Source of the DNA: Desulfococcaceae bacterium
GTDB lineage: Bacteria; Desulfobacterota; Desulfobacteria; Desulfobacterales; Desulfosalsimonadaceae
Length of the DNA: 64,000 nucleotides
Assembly: GCA_030145385.1 (NCBI GenBank)
Contig: JAQYVU010000009.1
Span: 1-64,000 of the forward strand
Reading direction: 5' to 3'
Positions 51,946-61,032 of this stretch are shown piece by piece. Under the pieces are notes generated by a model that was not told where the DNA came from, made no database searches, and worked only from the letters and a program-made list of their open reading frames with translations. The position numbers and the translations under genes are program-made. Within the stretch, counting starts at the first letter, position 1; each line of letters opens with the position of its first letter.

Positions 51946-53415
51946 TCAATTTTCAATATGTTTTTTAACCGTCCGCCGGTCCAGGCCGGTTCTCCGGGCC
52001 ACTTCCCCATAAGTTCCAAATTTGTCATATAAAAGCCGGCAATATTTTTTTATCAGGTTTTTGGCGTCAATGTTTCCGTTTTCCATGTCTTTTGACAGTC
52101 CCGGCGCTGAATCAGTCGTTTCCTTATCAAAAATGCTTTTATAGCTTCTTTTTAACAGGATTCTTCTCACACACTGGCCCAGCTCCCGAACGTTTCCGGG
52201 CCACCTGTAATTTTTTCCCAGCTGGTCATGAATTTTTTTTGTCGTCATTTCAAGAAGTTCAGGCGATGGCCGGCCGGTAATCCTTTCAATCGTAAAAGCC
52301 AGAAGATCATCAAGTTCCCCGGAATCTTCCCTGATCCGTTGCCACAAGGGCGGGATCTGTATAATATCCGAGCATAGCCGGTAAAAAAAATCATCCCGTA
52401 ATAATGATTTTTGCGCAATGGTTTCGATTGAACGGTTTGTGGCTGCGATGATTCTGCCTTTAAATCGGTATTCTTTATGGCTGCCGACCGGGCAGAATAA
52501 TCTTTCTTCCAAAACCTTCAGCAGTTTGATCTGGACAGGGATCGAGACCTCTCCGATTTCATCTAAAAATATTGAACCGTATTTGCTGCACCGGTTAAAA
52601 ATGCCCTTGTGGTCTTCCACAGCCCCGGTAAATGCACCTTTTTTATGACCGAACAATTCGGATTCAATCAGATTTTCCTGAAACTGCGAAAGATTCAATG
52701 CCACACAGGATCGTGTAAAGCTTTCGGCAAAACACCCTGTTTTTTCATCAAACGGAATATATCCGCTTCTGCCGATGGCCATGGCAGCGGCTCCCTTGCC
52801 GGTGCCGGTTTCTCCCAGGATCAATGTTGAAAAATCTTCCATCCGGTTCCACAGATACTGATTGTATAAGTCCAGGTCATAAGTGAATACATTATTCCAC
52901 AGGTCTTCACGCATTTTTTTCATGCAAGGGCTCCGGCCCACAAGGCCCCGATCAATAAAGTAAAAAGCCCTTCTCAGCTGAAAACATAACGAAAAAAAGT
53001 GATTGGACGCATTGGAATCAAATCCCCTTTTACGAAAAAGGGATAATGCTTCGGCGGCAAATGGCACTTTCATCGATTTGTCATTGTTGTTGATTTGATC
53101 CAGAATCAGCTGGTCAATACGTTTTGCGAAAAAATGAAATATATCAAACAGGAATGCGGCCATAAGGATCTGCCGGTCCTTTCCCGAGAACTTGTTCAGG
53201 TCGGCCCGGCCGTTTTTCTCTAATATTGTAATTTTCTGCCGGATTTCTGCAATCGCTTTTTGAGTGATTTTATTGCGGGAAGTATCCGGAAACATGCCGG
53301 CGATCTTTGCATCAGCTGACGCGCGTTCATCAGAAAAGGGATTGGCCAGGACGGCCTGTTGCACAATAAAGAAAAAGTCACGTTCTTCAGCCGCTAAACT
53401 GTTTGTTTGAGACAT
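51946..53415 (-). CDS. Sigma-54-dependent transcriptional activator with novel N-terminal domain
   Basis: This 489-residue activator has an N-terminal region (about 1-190) that is helical and not a receiver, PAS or GAF domain I recognise. The AAA+ domain (about 200-420) has Walker A GETGTGKG, sigma-54 contact loop GAFTGA, Walker B GSIFLDEIGE and sensor RDDFFYRL. A Fis-type helix-turn-helix (TYGEVARRTGLDRRTVKKHI) ends the protein. It is divergent from the small peptide/acyltransferase operon, with palindromes and a sigma-54-like promoter in between, so it probably activates that operon. The signal sensed is unknown. Confidence 0.9.
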   Translation of the reverse strand: MSQTNSLAAEERDFFFIVQQAVLANPFSDERASADAKIAGMFPDTSRNKITQKAIAEIRQKITILEKNGRADLNKFSGKDRQILMAAFLFDIFHFFAKRIDQLILDQINNNDKSMKVPFAAEALSLFRKRGFDSNASNHFFSLCFQLRRAFYFIDRGLVGRSPCMKKMREDLWNNVFTYDLDLYNQYLWNRMEDFSTLILGETGTGKGAAAMAIGRSGYIPFDEKTGCFAESFTRSCVALNLSQFQENLIESELFGHKKGAFTGAVEDHKGIFNRCSKYGSIFLDEIGEVSIPVQIKLLKVLEERLFCPVGSHKEYRFKGRIIAATNRSIETIAQKSLLRDDFFYRLCSDIIQIPPLWQRIREDSGELDDLLAFTIERITGRPSPELLEMTTKKIHDQLGKNYRWPGNVRELGQCVRRILLKRSYKSIFDKETTDSAPGLSKDMENGNIDAKNLIKKYCRLLYDKFGTYGEVARRTGLDRRTVKKHIEN

Positions 53416-53430
53416 AATACATCCTTTTAA

Positions 53431-53485
53431 ACATTAAATGTATACATGATATTCATTTTATGAATATGTTTTATGTTTAACATAA
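53431..53485. promoter_or_regulatory. Cluster of palindromes, candidate activator sites
   Basis: Three perfect inverted repeats follow one another: ACATT-A-AATGT (53431-53441), ATATTCAT-TTT-ATGAATAT (53449-53467) and TTATGTT-T-AACATAA (53471-53485). They lie about 100-150 bases upstream of the expected start of transcription at the sigma-54-like promoter, the usual position of enhancer sites, and beside the activator gene. Confidence 0.5.
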
Positions 53486-53554
53486 ATAGTGGTGCCTGAC
53501 AAATAAATTAATATTTTACTATAATAACAATAAGTTGAAAATATAATAAGTGAA

Positions 53555-53571
53555 TTGGCATGCTTTTTGGA
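53555..53571 (+). promoter_or_regulatory. Near-consensus sigma-54 promoter
   Basis: TTGGCATGCTTTTTGGA has GG at -24 and ten bases later GG where GC is standard at -12. It lies about 50 bases before the small peptide gene at 53623 and beside a divergent sigma-54 activator gene. The -12 mismatch makes it tentative. Confidence 0.5.
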
Positions 53572-53622
53572 TTAAAACTAATAAAGCTCTAAATTTAATT
53601 TAAACAATAAGGATGCCGGTTC

Positions 53623-53814
53623 ATGAATTTAATAAATACGATAAAGAAGGGTCTCAAAAAAATGACCATGGTGGTAATGGCATCAATTGTTATGCTTATT
53701 TCTATGATAATGCCGGTTAAAACGGATGCCGCAGGACTGCTGAGCGCAGACGGTGGTTATGGGTGGTGTTCTTTCATATTTTATATTACAGTATGCGGAC
53801 TTTTTGGAATATGA
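53623..53814 (+). CDS. Small exported or membrane peptide
   Basis: This 63-residue peptide has a basic N-terminus (LINTIKKGLKKM), a hydrophobic segment rich in Met/Val/Ile and a possible signal cleavage at TDAA-G. A short Gly/Tyr/Trp-containing tail with a second hydrophobic stretch (WCSFIFYITVCGLFGI) follows. AAGGAT precedes the ATG at good spacing. It is the first gene behind the sigma-54-like promoter, 26 bases ahead of the acyltransferase fusion. I recognise no family; a regulatory or structural membrane peptide is possible. Confidence 0.6.
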   Translation: MNLINTIKKGLKKMTMVVMASIVMLISMIMPVKTDAAGLLSADGGYGWCSFIFYITVCGLFGI

Positions 53815-53840
53815 TAACTCTGCAAAAGGATAATTCATCA

Positions 53841-55751
53841 ATGTCAAAAAACGAGGATTGCGGGAAATCTGCCGGCAAAAGCCAGTTTGGCCTGATGACC
53901 ACAAAAAGGTTTGCGCCTTTTTTCTGGACCCAGTTTTTAGGGGCGTTTAATGACAATGTGTTCAGAAACGGTCTTATGATCATGATCGCTTATGGCGCAG
54001 GCAGCCTTCTGTCCGGCAAGTCGGATATTATGGTCAATGTGGCTGCCGGTTTGTTTATCCTCCCTTTTTTTATTTTTTCCGCAACCGCGGGCCAGATTGC
54101 GGATAAATATGAAAAATCCATGATGATTCATCGGATTAAAATTTTTGAAATCCTCATCATGGTATTTGCCGCCATTGCTTTTTATTTTAACAGTGTTTCT
54201 TTTCTGATTGTTCTTCTGTTTTTGATGGGAACCCAATCCGCTTTTTTCGGGCCCGTCAAGTACAGTATTATTCCGGACCATTTAAAACCGGACGAAATTG
54301 TCGGCGGCAATGCGATGGTGGAAATGGGGACTTTTGTCGCCATATTGCTCGGACTGATTACCGGAAATTCAATCAACCCGATAAAGCTTTCTCCGCTATG
54401 GATTGGAACAGCATTGTGTCTTGTGGCTGTTGCCGGATGGAAGGTAAGCCAATTTATTCCGGATGCTGCGCCGCCGTCGCCAAACATTAAAATAAACTGG
54501 AACCCGTTTTCCACGACATGGGAGACTATCGGTTACGCACGCAAAGTCCATTCGGTATTTTTATCCATTCTTGCCATTTCATGGTTCTGGTTTTTGGGGA
54601 TGGCCTACCTGACCCAGCTGCCAAATTATACCCGCGAGGTCCTCAAAAGTTCCCAGGATGTGTATACGCTGCTGCTGACGGTTTTTTCCGCAGGCATCGG
54701 CCTGGGATCCCTGCTGTGTGAAAAAATGTCCGGCCGAAAAGTGGAATTGGGGCTGGTACCTTTAGGTTCCATTGGAATCAGTTTGTTTGGTTTTGACCTG
54801 TTTTTTGCATATTCGTCTCCGAGCGTGGATCATCTGATGGGGGTTGGTGAATTTCTGAAGTCTGCCGGCAGTATCCGGGTTCTTGCAGACTTAGGCCTGA
54901 TCGGAATATTCGGGGGCTTTTATATTGTTCCCCTGTTTGCATTTATCCAGCTGCGAACAAAAGCCGTTTATCGGGCCCGGGTGATTGCGGCAAACAATAT
55001 TTTAAACGCCCTGTTAATGGTTGTTTCAACGATTAGCGGTGTTGTATTTCTCGGTAGTCTGAAATTGAGCATCCCTGATTTTTTTCTGGTCATCGCTATT
55101 ATGAATGTGGTGGTGGCAATATATATCTACACGGTGGTGCCGGAATTTGTCATGCGGTTTCTCATCTGGATCATCACTCACACCATATACCGGGTGCGTC
55201 ATGTCAATCTGGACCGGATACCGGATGACGGCCCGGCGGTGCTTGTTTGCAATCATGTCAGCTTTATGGACGGCTTGATCCTCGGCGGGGCCTGCCGCCG
55301 TCCTATCCGGTTTGTCATGTTTGAACCGATTTTTCGGATTCCGGTGTTAAAGTTTATATTTAAAACCGGTAAAGCCATTCCCATTGCATCCCGACGGGAA
55401 AATGAAGAAGTGTACTTCAATGCATTTGATGAGATCTCAAAAGCCTTAGATGAAGGGGAACTTGTCTGTCTTTTCCCGGAAGGCAAGCTGACAACAGACG
55501 GTGAAATTGATGAATTCAAACCGGGAATTGAAAAAATTATTAAACAAAATCCTGTGCCGGTGATTCCCCTTGCCCTTCGCGGGTTGTGGGGAAGCTTTTT
55601 CAGTCATCAAGGGGGAAAGGCGCTGACTCGTCTGCCAAATCGGTTCTGGTCGAAAATTGAAATTCACACCGGTGAGCCGGTGGCACCTGAAACTGTTTCA
55701 GCCGATGCTCTGAGAAGACGCGTTCTTGAACTGCGAAAGGATTATAAATAA
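53841..55751 (+). CDS. MFS transporter-acyltransferase fusion (LplT-Aas-like)
   Basis: The product is about 636 residues. The N-terminal two thirds is a major facilitator transporter resembling lysophospholipid flippase LplT (FAPFFWTQFLGAFNDNVFRN, about residues 24-43; some ten membrane segments). The C-terminal third is a PlsC-type acyltransferase with NHVSFMD (catalytic His and Asp), RENEEVYFNAFDE and LFPEGKLTTDGE. It lacks the acyl-ACP synthetase part of full Aas. It should flip lysophospholipids inward and reacylate them. ATG 53841 follows AAAGGA; a longer frame from 53763 would overlap the small peptide gene. Confidence 0.9.
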   Translation: MSKNEDCGKSAGKSQFGLMTTKRFAPFFWTQFLGAFNDNVFRNGLMIMIAYGAGSLLSGKSDIMVNVAAGLFILPFFIFSATAGQIADKYEKSMMIHRIKIFEILIMVFAAIAFYFNSVSFLIVLLFLMGTQSAFFGPVKYSIIPDHLKPDEIVGGNAMVEMGTFVAILLGLITGNSINPIKLSPLWIGTALCLVAVAGWKVSQFIPDAAPPSPNIKINWNPFSTTWETIGYARKVHSVFLSILAISWFWFLGMAYLTQLPNYTREVLKSSQDVYTLLLTVFSAGIGLGSLLCEKMSGRKVELGLVPLGSIGISLFGFDLFFAYSSPSVDHLMGVGEFLKSAGSIRVLADLGLIGIFGGFYIVPLFAFIQLRTKAVYRARVIAANNILNALLMVVSTISGVVFLGSLKLSIPDFFLVIAIMNVVVAIYIYTVVPEFVMRFLIWIITHTIYRVRHVNLDRIPDDGPAVLVCNHVSFMDGLILGGACRRPIRFVMFEPIFRIPVLKFIFKTGKAIPIASRRENEEVYFNAFDEISKALDEGELVCLFPEGKLTTDGEIDEFKPGIEKIIKQNPVPVIPLALRGLWGSFFSHQGGKALTRLPNRFWSKIEIHTGEPVAPETVSADALRRRVLELRKDYK

Positions 55752-55754
55752 ACA

Positions 55755-56543
55755 ATGGTATTCCTCGCGTCCCGGTCGATACCGGCTGGAATCCGGAGGT
55801 TTTTTCTGGCCGGATTGCTGTTATTTCCTCTCAATATTGATGCCTCAGATACAGATAAAACAGATAAACCGGTGTTGAAAAGTAAAGAACATGTTATTTT
55901 ATTGCATGGCATGGGTCGAACAATATATTCCATGCGTAAACTGGAGTCTTATCTTGAAGAACACGGATATCAGACAGTCAATGACGGGTATCCCTCCACC
56001 AGTGAGCCGGTGGAAAAAATTGCCGACGAATATCTGGCACCTATGGTAGAGCAGTGCTTGGAAAAAGGTGCAGACAAGATACATATTGTTACTCATTCTT
56101 TGGGCGGGATCGTCACCCGGCAGTATCTTCAGCGTCAGTCACTTCCTGATGGCAGCCGGATTGTCATGATCAGCCCGCCGAACAAGGGGAGCGAACTGGC
56201 GGATTCATTTCGGAATCTGTCCATTTATAAATGGCTTAATGGCCCGGCCGGGCAGGTGCTTGGCACAGAACCGGAGAGCCTTCCAAATTCGTTAAAGCCG
56301 GTTAAAGGGGAAATCGGGGTAATTACCGGCGACAATACATTGAATCCCTTTTATTCATGGCTGATTCCCGGAGAAGACGATGGCAAGGTGTCCGTGGAAA
56401 GAGCAAAGCTTGAGGAAATGGCGGATTTTCTGGTCGTGCCGAGCAGTCATTCTTTTATCATGAATCGTGATGAAGTATTGTATCAGGTGGCTTTTTTTTT
56501 GAAAAAAGGTGCGTTTAATCATTCTTTACGCAAAATGGAGTAA
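55755..56543 (+). CDS. Alpha/beta-hydrolase, lipase-like, probably exported
   Basis: This 262-residue protein has a hydrophobic N-terminus (FFLAGLLLFPLNIDAS) that looks like a signal peptide. The hydrolase core has VILLHGMGRT (oxyanion His-Gly), the nucleophile elbow THSLGG and the C-terminal SSHSFIM His. It resembles triacylglycerol lipase / PGAP1-like esterases. It starts 3 bases after the acyltransferase fusion gene, so one operon likely links lysophospholipid recycling with lipid hydrolysis. The acidic triad residue is probably in the PGEDDGKVSV segment. Confidence 0.85.
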   Translation: MVFLASRSIPAGIRRFFLAGLLLFPLNIDASDTDKTDKPVLKSKEHVILLHGMGRTIYSMRKLESYLEEHGYQTVNDGYPSTSEPVEKIADEYLAPMVEQCLEKGADKIHIVTHSLGGIVTRQYLQRQSLPDGSRIVMISPPNKGSELADSFRNLSIYKWLNGPAGQVLGTEPESLPNSLKPVKGEIGVITGDNTLNPFYSWLIPGEDDGKVSVERAKLEEMADFLVVPSSHSFIMNRDEVLYQVAFFLKKGAFNHSLRKME

Positions 56544-56665
56544 CCTGATGCGGGTATAATGAAAAAACATGCGGCAATAAAAAAATGTAAAGCAATGAGA
56601 AAAAATCGATTGTGCATAAACTCTCCTGAACTTTTAAAGCAGTTTTTATAATATAAAAAAATTAC

Positions 56666-57136
56666 CTATTTTTCCATAAACGTATTCAATTCTGTCAGAA
56701 CATAGTTTTTAAATTTTTTTTCATTGCCCAGATAATGCCAGACTTTTTCCAGGTTTTTCCATTTGACCTCTTTGTCGTTTTTGATTTCAGAGATGATCAG
56801 GGATTTTGTATAAAGCTGGTAGTCTTCTTCATAATGTTTGTTTGCGGGCAGGTCCGTGTTGATTGGTTTCCACTCAAGCGTTCCTGTTTTTAAAGCATCA
56901 GAAAAAGATGCCTGCAGTGTCTCATGGGACCATTTTTCAATTTTAATGCAGGAAGGGCACCGGTATTCATTATGGAAATAATAGGCAATAAACTGTTTTG
57001 AGCTCGAGTCGGCAGCTGCCGTGGAACTGTCATCTGCAAAAGTGTGTGCGGAAAGCAGGCCAAGGACAAGGATAAGCATAGCGGCCAGGGCCACCGAAAA
57101 TAAGGATGAACAATGTTTTAAAAAGGGCATATGCAA
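56666..57136 (-). CDS. ArsF-family thioredoxin-like secreted protein
   Basis: This 156-residue protein has a signal peptide (cleavage near HTFADDS) followed by a thioredoxin-like domain: IAYYFHNEYRCPSCIKIEKW with a CPSC redox motif, LEWKPINTD, YTKSLIISEIKNDKEVKWKN and a final helix. It matches the family annotated as nitrophenyl nitroreductase subunit ArsF-like; the function is poorly defined. It is probably periplasmic thiol chemistry. It lies 10 bases after the M48 protease gene, so the two are likely co-transcribed. Confidence 0.8.
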   Translation of the reverse strand: MHMPFLKHCSSLFSVALAAMLILVLGLLSAHTFADDSSTAAADSSSKQFIAYYFHNEYRCPSCIKIEKWSHETLQASFSDALKTGTLEWKPINTDLPANKHYEEDYQLYTKSLIISEIKNDKEVKWKNLEKVWHYLGNEKKFKNYVLTELNTFMEK

Positions 57137-57146
57137 CCTCCTTTAT

Positions 57147-57950
57147 CTAAGGTTTTTTATAATATTTTCTGGCTTCGGGAATCAGCGACTGAATATTTTT
57201 AATTCGTTTGGCGTCAGACGGGTGGGTGCTTAAAAATTCCGGCGGCGATTGTCCGCCCTTTTTGGCTGCCATCCGTTGCCAGAAAGCAACTGCGGCATTC
57301 GGGTCATAACCGGCCATGGACATGAAAATCAGGCCCAAATGGTCAGCTTCGTTCTCATGCAGCCGACCGTAGGGCAGCATTAAGCCGTACTGGGCACCCA
57401 GTCCGTAAACAGCCATCCAGAGCTGCTGGGTTGTTTCCGGTTCGGTTTCCAGGGCCGTTGATAAAGCCACTCCACCCATTTGCGCAATCAATCCCTGGCT
57501 CATTCGCTCGTTCCCATGCTGCGCGACGGCATGGGCAATTTCATGCCCCATCACAACCGCCAGTCCGGTTTCGTCTTTTGTCAGCGGCAGGATGCCGGTA
57601 TAAACGACCACTTTGCCGCCAGGCATGCACCACGCATTTACTTCATCGCTTTCAACCAGGTTAAATTCCCATGCATAATTTGACAATTCTTCGCTCATGT
57701 TATTTTGTGCAAAATATTGTTCAACAGCTTTTTGAATTTTTGAACCCACACGTTTAACCATATGGGTCTGCGCCTGATTTTTACTGAGTTGATTTTCAAT
57801 TAAAAACTGGTCATATTCCTGAAGGCTCATGGAGAGCATTGTTTCTTCAGGCAGCAGATTGAGCTGCTGCCGGCCGGTAATTGGAACTGTGCTGCAGGCA
57901 ATTAATATAAATCCAATGATTGTGATCAGGATTATTTTTATGTTTTTCAT
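57147..57950 (-). CDS. M48-family zinc metalloprotease lipoprotein
   Basis: The product is about 267 residues. A signal peptide with lipobox LIAC precedes TVPITGRQQLNLLPEE, a common opening of LoiP/YcaL-type M48 proteases. The zinc site HEIAHAVAQHGNERMSQ (HExxH) is followed by the third ligand in HENEADHLGL and by the Asp-rich YDPNAAVAFWQRM. ATG 57950 follows AAGGAA; a longer upstream frame lacks a site. It degrades damaged or misassembled outer-membrane proteins in the periplasm. It is the first gene before the ArsF-like gene. Confidence 0.92.
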   Translation of the reverse strand: MKNIKIILITIIGFILIACSTVPITGRQQLNLLPEETMLSMSLQEYDQFLIENQLSKNQAQTHMVKRVGSKIQKAVEQYFAQNNMSEELSNYAWEFNLVESDEVNAWCMPGGKVVVYTGILPLTKDETGLAVVMGHEIAHAVAQHGNERMSQGLIAQMGGVALSTALETEPETTQQLWMAVYGLGAQYGLMLPYGRLHENEADHLGLIFMSMAGYDPNAAVAFWQRMAAKKGGQSPPEFLSTHPSDAKRIKNIQSLIPEARKYYKKP

Positions 57951-58345
57951 ATAGATTCCTTTTATAAGGTTTCGGAAGTGTGCGTCTTGAATCCCGGAAA
58001 TCGGTTTTTCATATCTGAATTTTCGATTGATGAAAATATTATATCCGGTAGCCGATATCTCGTCTGTTATTATGTGGAAAATAAATATCACGAACGGATG
58101 ATATGTTCAATGACCTTATGCATTTGTACTTAATCCAGGTTCCCATCACTTAAATTTTTTGCAGCGTACATTTTTGATATGGAAATAGTGTCTTATGGCG
58201 CATTGGAACTGCCGGCTTATTATCAGCGTTTGCGTACCCTTGCAGGTGGTAGTTGTATTTAAATAAATAAATTGGTAAAGATCATAGAAATACGGTAACT
58301 TTAACCTGCAAAATTCCATTTCAACTCAAAAGAAAGTGTTGGAAA
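57951..58345. other. Intergenic region between divergent M48 and beta-repeat genes
   Basis: About 395 AT-rich bases containing promoters in both directions. I found no RNA, operator or open frame I would defend here. An AAGGAA site for the M48 gene lies at its left edge. Confidence 0.4.
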
Positions 58346-59068
58346 ATGAAAATGAGATTGTTGTTAGTTTTTTTGATCTTAATGATTCTGTTGCCATCTC
58401 AAGCCTTGTCATGGACGTGGACACCACTTCAGCTGTCTGTCTGGGAACCGTTTCAGATGTTTCCTGAAAATTTTAATGTATACGGTATTCGAATGAATCT
58501 GGCTTATGGGAGTAATCAGAATCTGACCGGCCTTGATATCGGAGGGATTAATGTTGTCGCTCAGAGTCAAAAAGGCGGTCAGTTGGGCCTGATTAACCTG
58601 TCCGAAGATTCCTGGGGGGGCTGCGCGGGGTTGATGAACTATTCGGATAACCTTCATGGGCTGCAGTTTGGCCTCCTGAACACTGCTAAAAATTATTCGG
58701 CCGGGGTCCAGTTAGCCGGCTTGATGAACCTTGCCGATCATGTAAAGGGAATACAAGTGCATATCTGCGTCCTCGGCAATGGTGCCGTAAGTGTCGACGG
58801 AGCTCAACTAGTGCTTTTGGCGGGATATAATTTGACGGATGATTTAAACGGCCTGCAAATGACAATGTTTGGATTTAATTATGCCAATGAATCCGTTAGT
58901 GGCGTTCAGTTTGCCATGCTTTATAATTATGCAAAAAACCTGAATGGCTTACAGTTTGGGCTTGTGAATGCGTGCGAAAGCCTGTCTGGTGTTCAAATCG
59001 GATTGGTTAATGTTATCCGCAAGCAAGAAAAGATGACGATTATGCCGTTAATAAATTTCAAATTTTGA
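58346..59068 (+). CDS. Secreted beta-repeat protein (LA_2272-like surface family)
   Basis: This 240-residue protein has a signal peptide (cleavage near ALS-WTW). It is otherwise built of about ten short repeats of the form GxQxGLxN (for example GGQLGLINLSED, GLQFGLLNTA, GVQLAGLMNLAD, GLQFGLVNACES, GVQIGLVNVI). The pattern is that of LA_2272-type surface repeat proteins seen in spirochaetes and other bacteria and is likely a beta-solenoid or outer-membrane-associated sheet. There is no catalytic motif. The function is unknown. Confidence 0.78.
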   Translation: MKMRLLLVFLILMILLPSQALSWTWTPLQLSVWEPFQMFPENFNVYGIRMNLAYGSNQNLTGLDIGGINVVAQSQKGGQLGLINLSEDSWGGCAGLMNYSDNLHGLQFGLLNTAKNYSAGVQLAGLMNLADHVKGIQVHICVLGNGAVSVDGAQLVLLAGYNLTDDLNGLQMTMFGFNYANESVSGVQFAMLYNYAKNLNGLQFGLVNACESLSGVQIGLVNVIRKQEKMTIMPLINFKF

Positions 59069-59164
59069 TTGGAATTATTTTATAATCAGTTAATCTGAAA
59101 TTATTTAATTTCTCCAAAGGAGAAAAAGAATGCAGGCAAGTTTGTTTGCCATAAGGATTTTTCA

Positions 59165-60841
59165 ATGAACCTGAGAACCTGTGTCGCGCCATCCGGAAAA
59201 TTTACCTACGGAATTCACAAACCCGGTTTTAATGTCGTCAATATGCGGGAAAACAATTATGTCGGCCCGGTTGGTCTTTTTGACAATGACACCCCTTTTG
59301 AAAATCAATCAAATTTTCCGCCGAATATGGTGACAGAACCGAATGCGGATATGATTTATGAAATAGCCAATCCCTTTCCGTTTCGCGGGGTAACATACAT
59401 CGCCAGAAGCTGGGCGGAGGCAAAAGCGCAGAACCAGTTATCTATTATGCTGCCTGCTCCTCCGGATGTCTCTTTTACGGAAACCATCAAAAAATGGTTT
59501 GGCAAGAACCAGTTAACATCGGAAAAATCGGACGTTATTTTCCAGACATTGCCGAAACCTCTTCAATTAACAATCGCTTCAACTTCAACCGATCCTGATG
59601 ATTTGATCTCTCTTGCCGGTATTTCATGTGAATTTATTTTTGAAAAAAATACTCTTCAGCCCTGCGGCTTGAGATACCGGAAAAAGGAGAACGGAATTGC
59701 CCGGCCGGTTATTAAAGATAAAATGCTTTATGAAGTGATTGCCAATAACCCCTTTTTGCCGGATGGCTATAAACGGGTGATGGTTTTAAAACCGGGTGTG
59801 CAGGGCGGGAGTGAAATCGTGGGTGAGTGGAGCAATTCCGACGCTGGCGGACAAACCCATGTTTTTGAATATCTCCGCAGAAACAGTTATATTCCCTGGG
59901 GGCATTATGCGGCAAACATGGCCGATGATGCCGTGCGATACCGGGTCAATGATCTGTCGCAAACCGATATGACTGCTCTTCGCCATCTGTATTATCAGAG
60001 AACCTTTATCCGGCTGGCCCAGGCCCTTGGAATATCCACTGAATGCGAAAGACGATGCATGGGGGAAGAAGAGCTTGAAAGTCTTCGAATTCAGGTTACA
60101 GGCGCCCTGAAGTCTTCATCAAAAAGGGATAATCTTGAGTTTAACCGTACGTTGTGGGGGTGGAACTTCGGATTTGACTATGCCCCCAGCAAGTATCGGT
60201 TGCATGCGTCACATCAGCAAATTCATCAGCAGTATGCCATGGTGCCGTCATTTGTGACTGCGGATCACTTGGCGGCCGACCAGGACCATTGTGGCAATAT
60301 GATGACTGCTTTTGCATGTGGGGATTTAATCGCCGACTTTATCCGGCAATACCGAAAGCAGACCGGGAAAAAATTTTTTGAAACTTATATTTCCGCCATA
60401 TACAATAATCAGCGTCTGGACGGTAAAAACAAGGCCCGCAGCCTGGTCATTTTTGAAGATGAAAATGTCATGCTTTTTGTACCCAAAGCCCAGACATCCC
60501 AATGGGAAATCCAGTTGATGACGCTTGACCCGGTCGGAAATATACTTGAGGCGGATTTAGCAACCCGGTGTTCGATTGATCGCTCGATTCTGTTAGCTGT
60601 TCAGATTCTGGAAAAAATGGGGGCAAAAATGATCACCAGTATCGAGTATTCAAAATCTTTCAATACCGGCGAGGATGACGACCAGAGATTGCTGTATGCA
60701 TTTCTGCCGCGTTTGCCTGAATCTCCGGGCGCATTCAGTGAGGCGCAGCTGCGATGGATTAACGGGCATTATCCGGAAGATTTTGCAGCTGCCTGCAGAT
60801 TAAAAATTTCGAAAACCGCAGGTGTTTATGAAATAAGATAA
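59165..60841 (+). CDS. Large protein of unknown function with His-rich motif
   Basis: This 558-residue protein has no signal peptide. It contains a striking HASHQQIHQQYAMVPSF segment (about residues 350-366), reminiscent of the HxHxH of HIT/GalT-type nucleotidyl transferases. Other conserved-looking blocks are GVQGGSEIVGEWSNSDAGGQ, YIPWGHYAANMADDAVRYR and VIFEDENVMLFVPKAQTSQW; a phosphate-handling role is possible. Several Trp- and Gly-rich blocks recall sugar-phosphate enzymes, but I cannot assign a family. It stands alone before glnD. The HIT/GalT idea is inference only. Confidence 0.7.
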   Translation: MNLRTCVAPSGKFTYGIHKPGFNVVNMRENNYVGPVGLFDNDTPFENQSNFPPNMVTEPNADMIYEIANPFPFRGVTYIARSWAEAKAQNQLSIMLPAPPDVSFTETIKKWFGKNQLTSEKSDVIFQTLPKPLQLTIASTSTDPDDLISLAGISCEFIFEKNTLQPCGLRYRKKENGIARPVIKDKMLYEVIANNPFLPDGYKRVMVLKPGVQGGSEIVGEWSNSDAGGQTHVFEYLRRNSYIPWGHYAANMADDAVRYRVNDLSQTDMTALRHLYYQRTFIRLAQALGISTECERRCMGEEELESLRIQVTGALKSSSKRDNLEFNRTLWGWNFGFDYAPSKYRLHASHQQIHQQYAMVPSFVTADHLAADQDHCGNMMTAFACGDLIADFIRQYRKQTGKKFFETYISAIYNNQRLDGKNKARSLVIFEDENVMLFVPKAQTSQWEIQLMTLDPVGNILEADLATRCSIDRSILLAVQILEKMGAKMITSIEYSKSFNTGEDDDQRLLYAFLPRLPESPGAFSEAQLRWINGHYPEDFAAACRLKISKTAGVYEIR

Positions 60842-61032
60842 CCGCATTGATATTGATCCCTTTCTGTTGATTCACGATTCCACTTCAAGAATGCTTTATT
60901 CAGTGATATTTTTTTTCGCATAACAATTTTGTAGCATATTTTTACATTTTTGTATTATTGTATAATGAATATCTGTTTCGATTTTTTTGGTTAAATACCT
61001 GTAAATATGGTATAAATAAATATTTATCAAGC

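Noticed and set aside
53763-53840. Upstream start for the MFS-acyltransferase fusion
   Set aside because: It would overlap the small peptide gene and lacks a ribosome binding site; ATG 53841 has AAAGGA and opens with the normal N-terminus.
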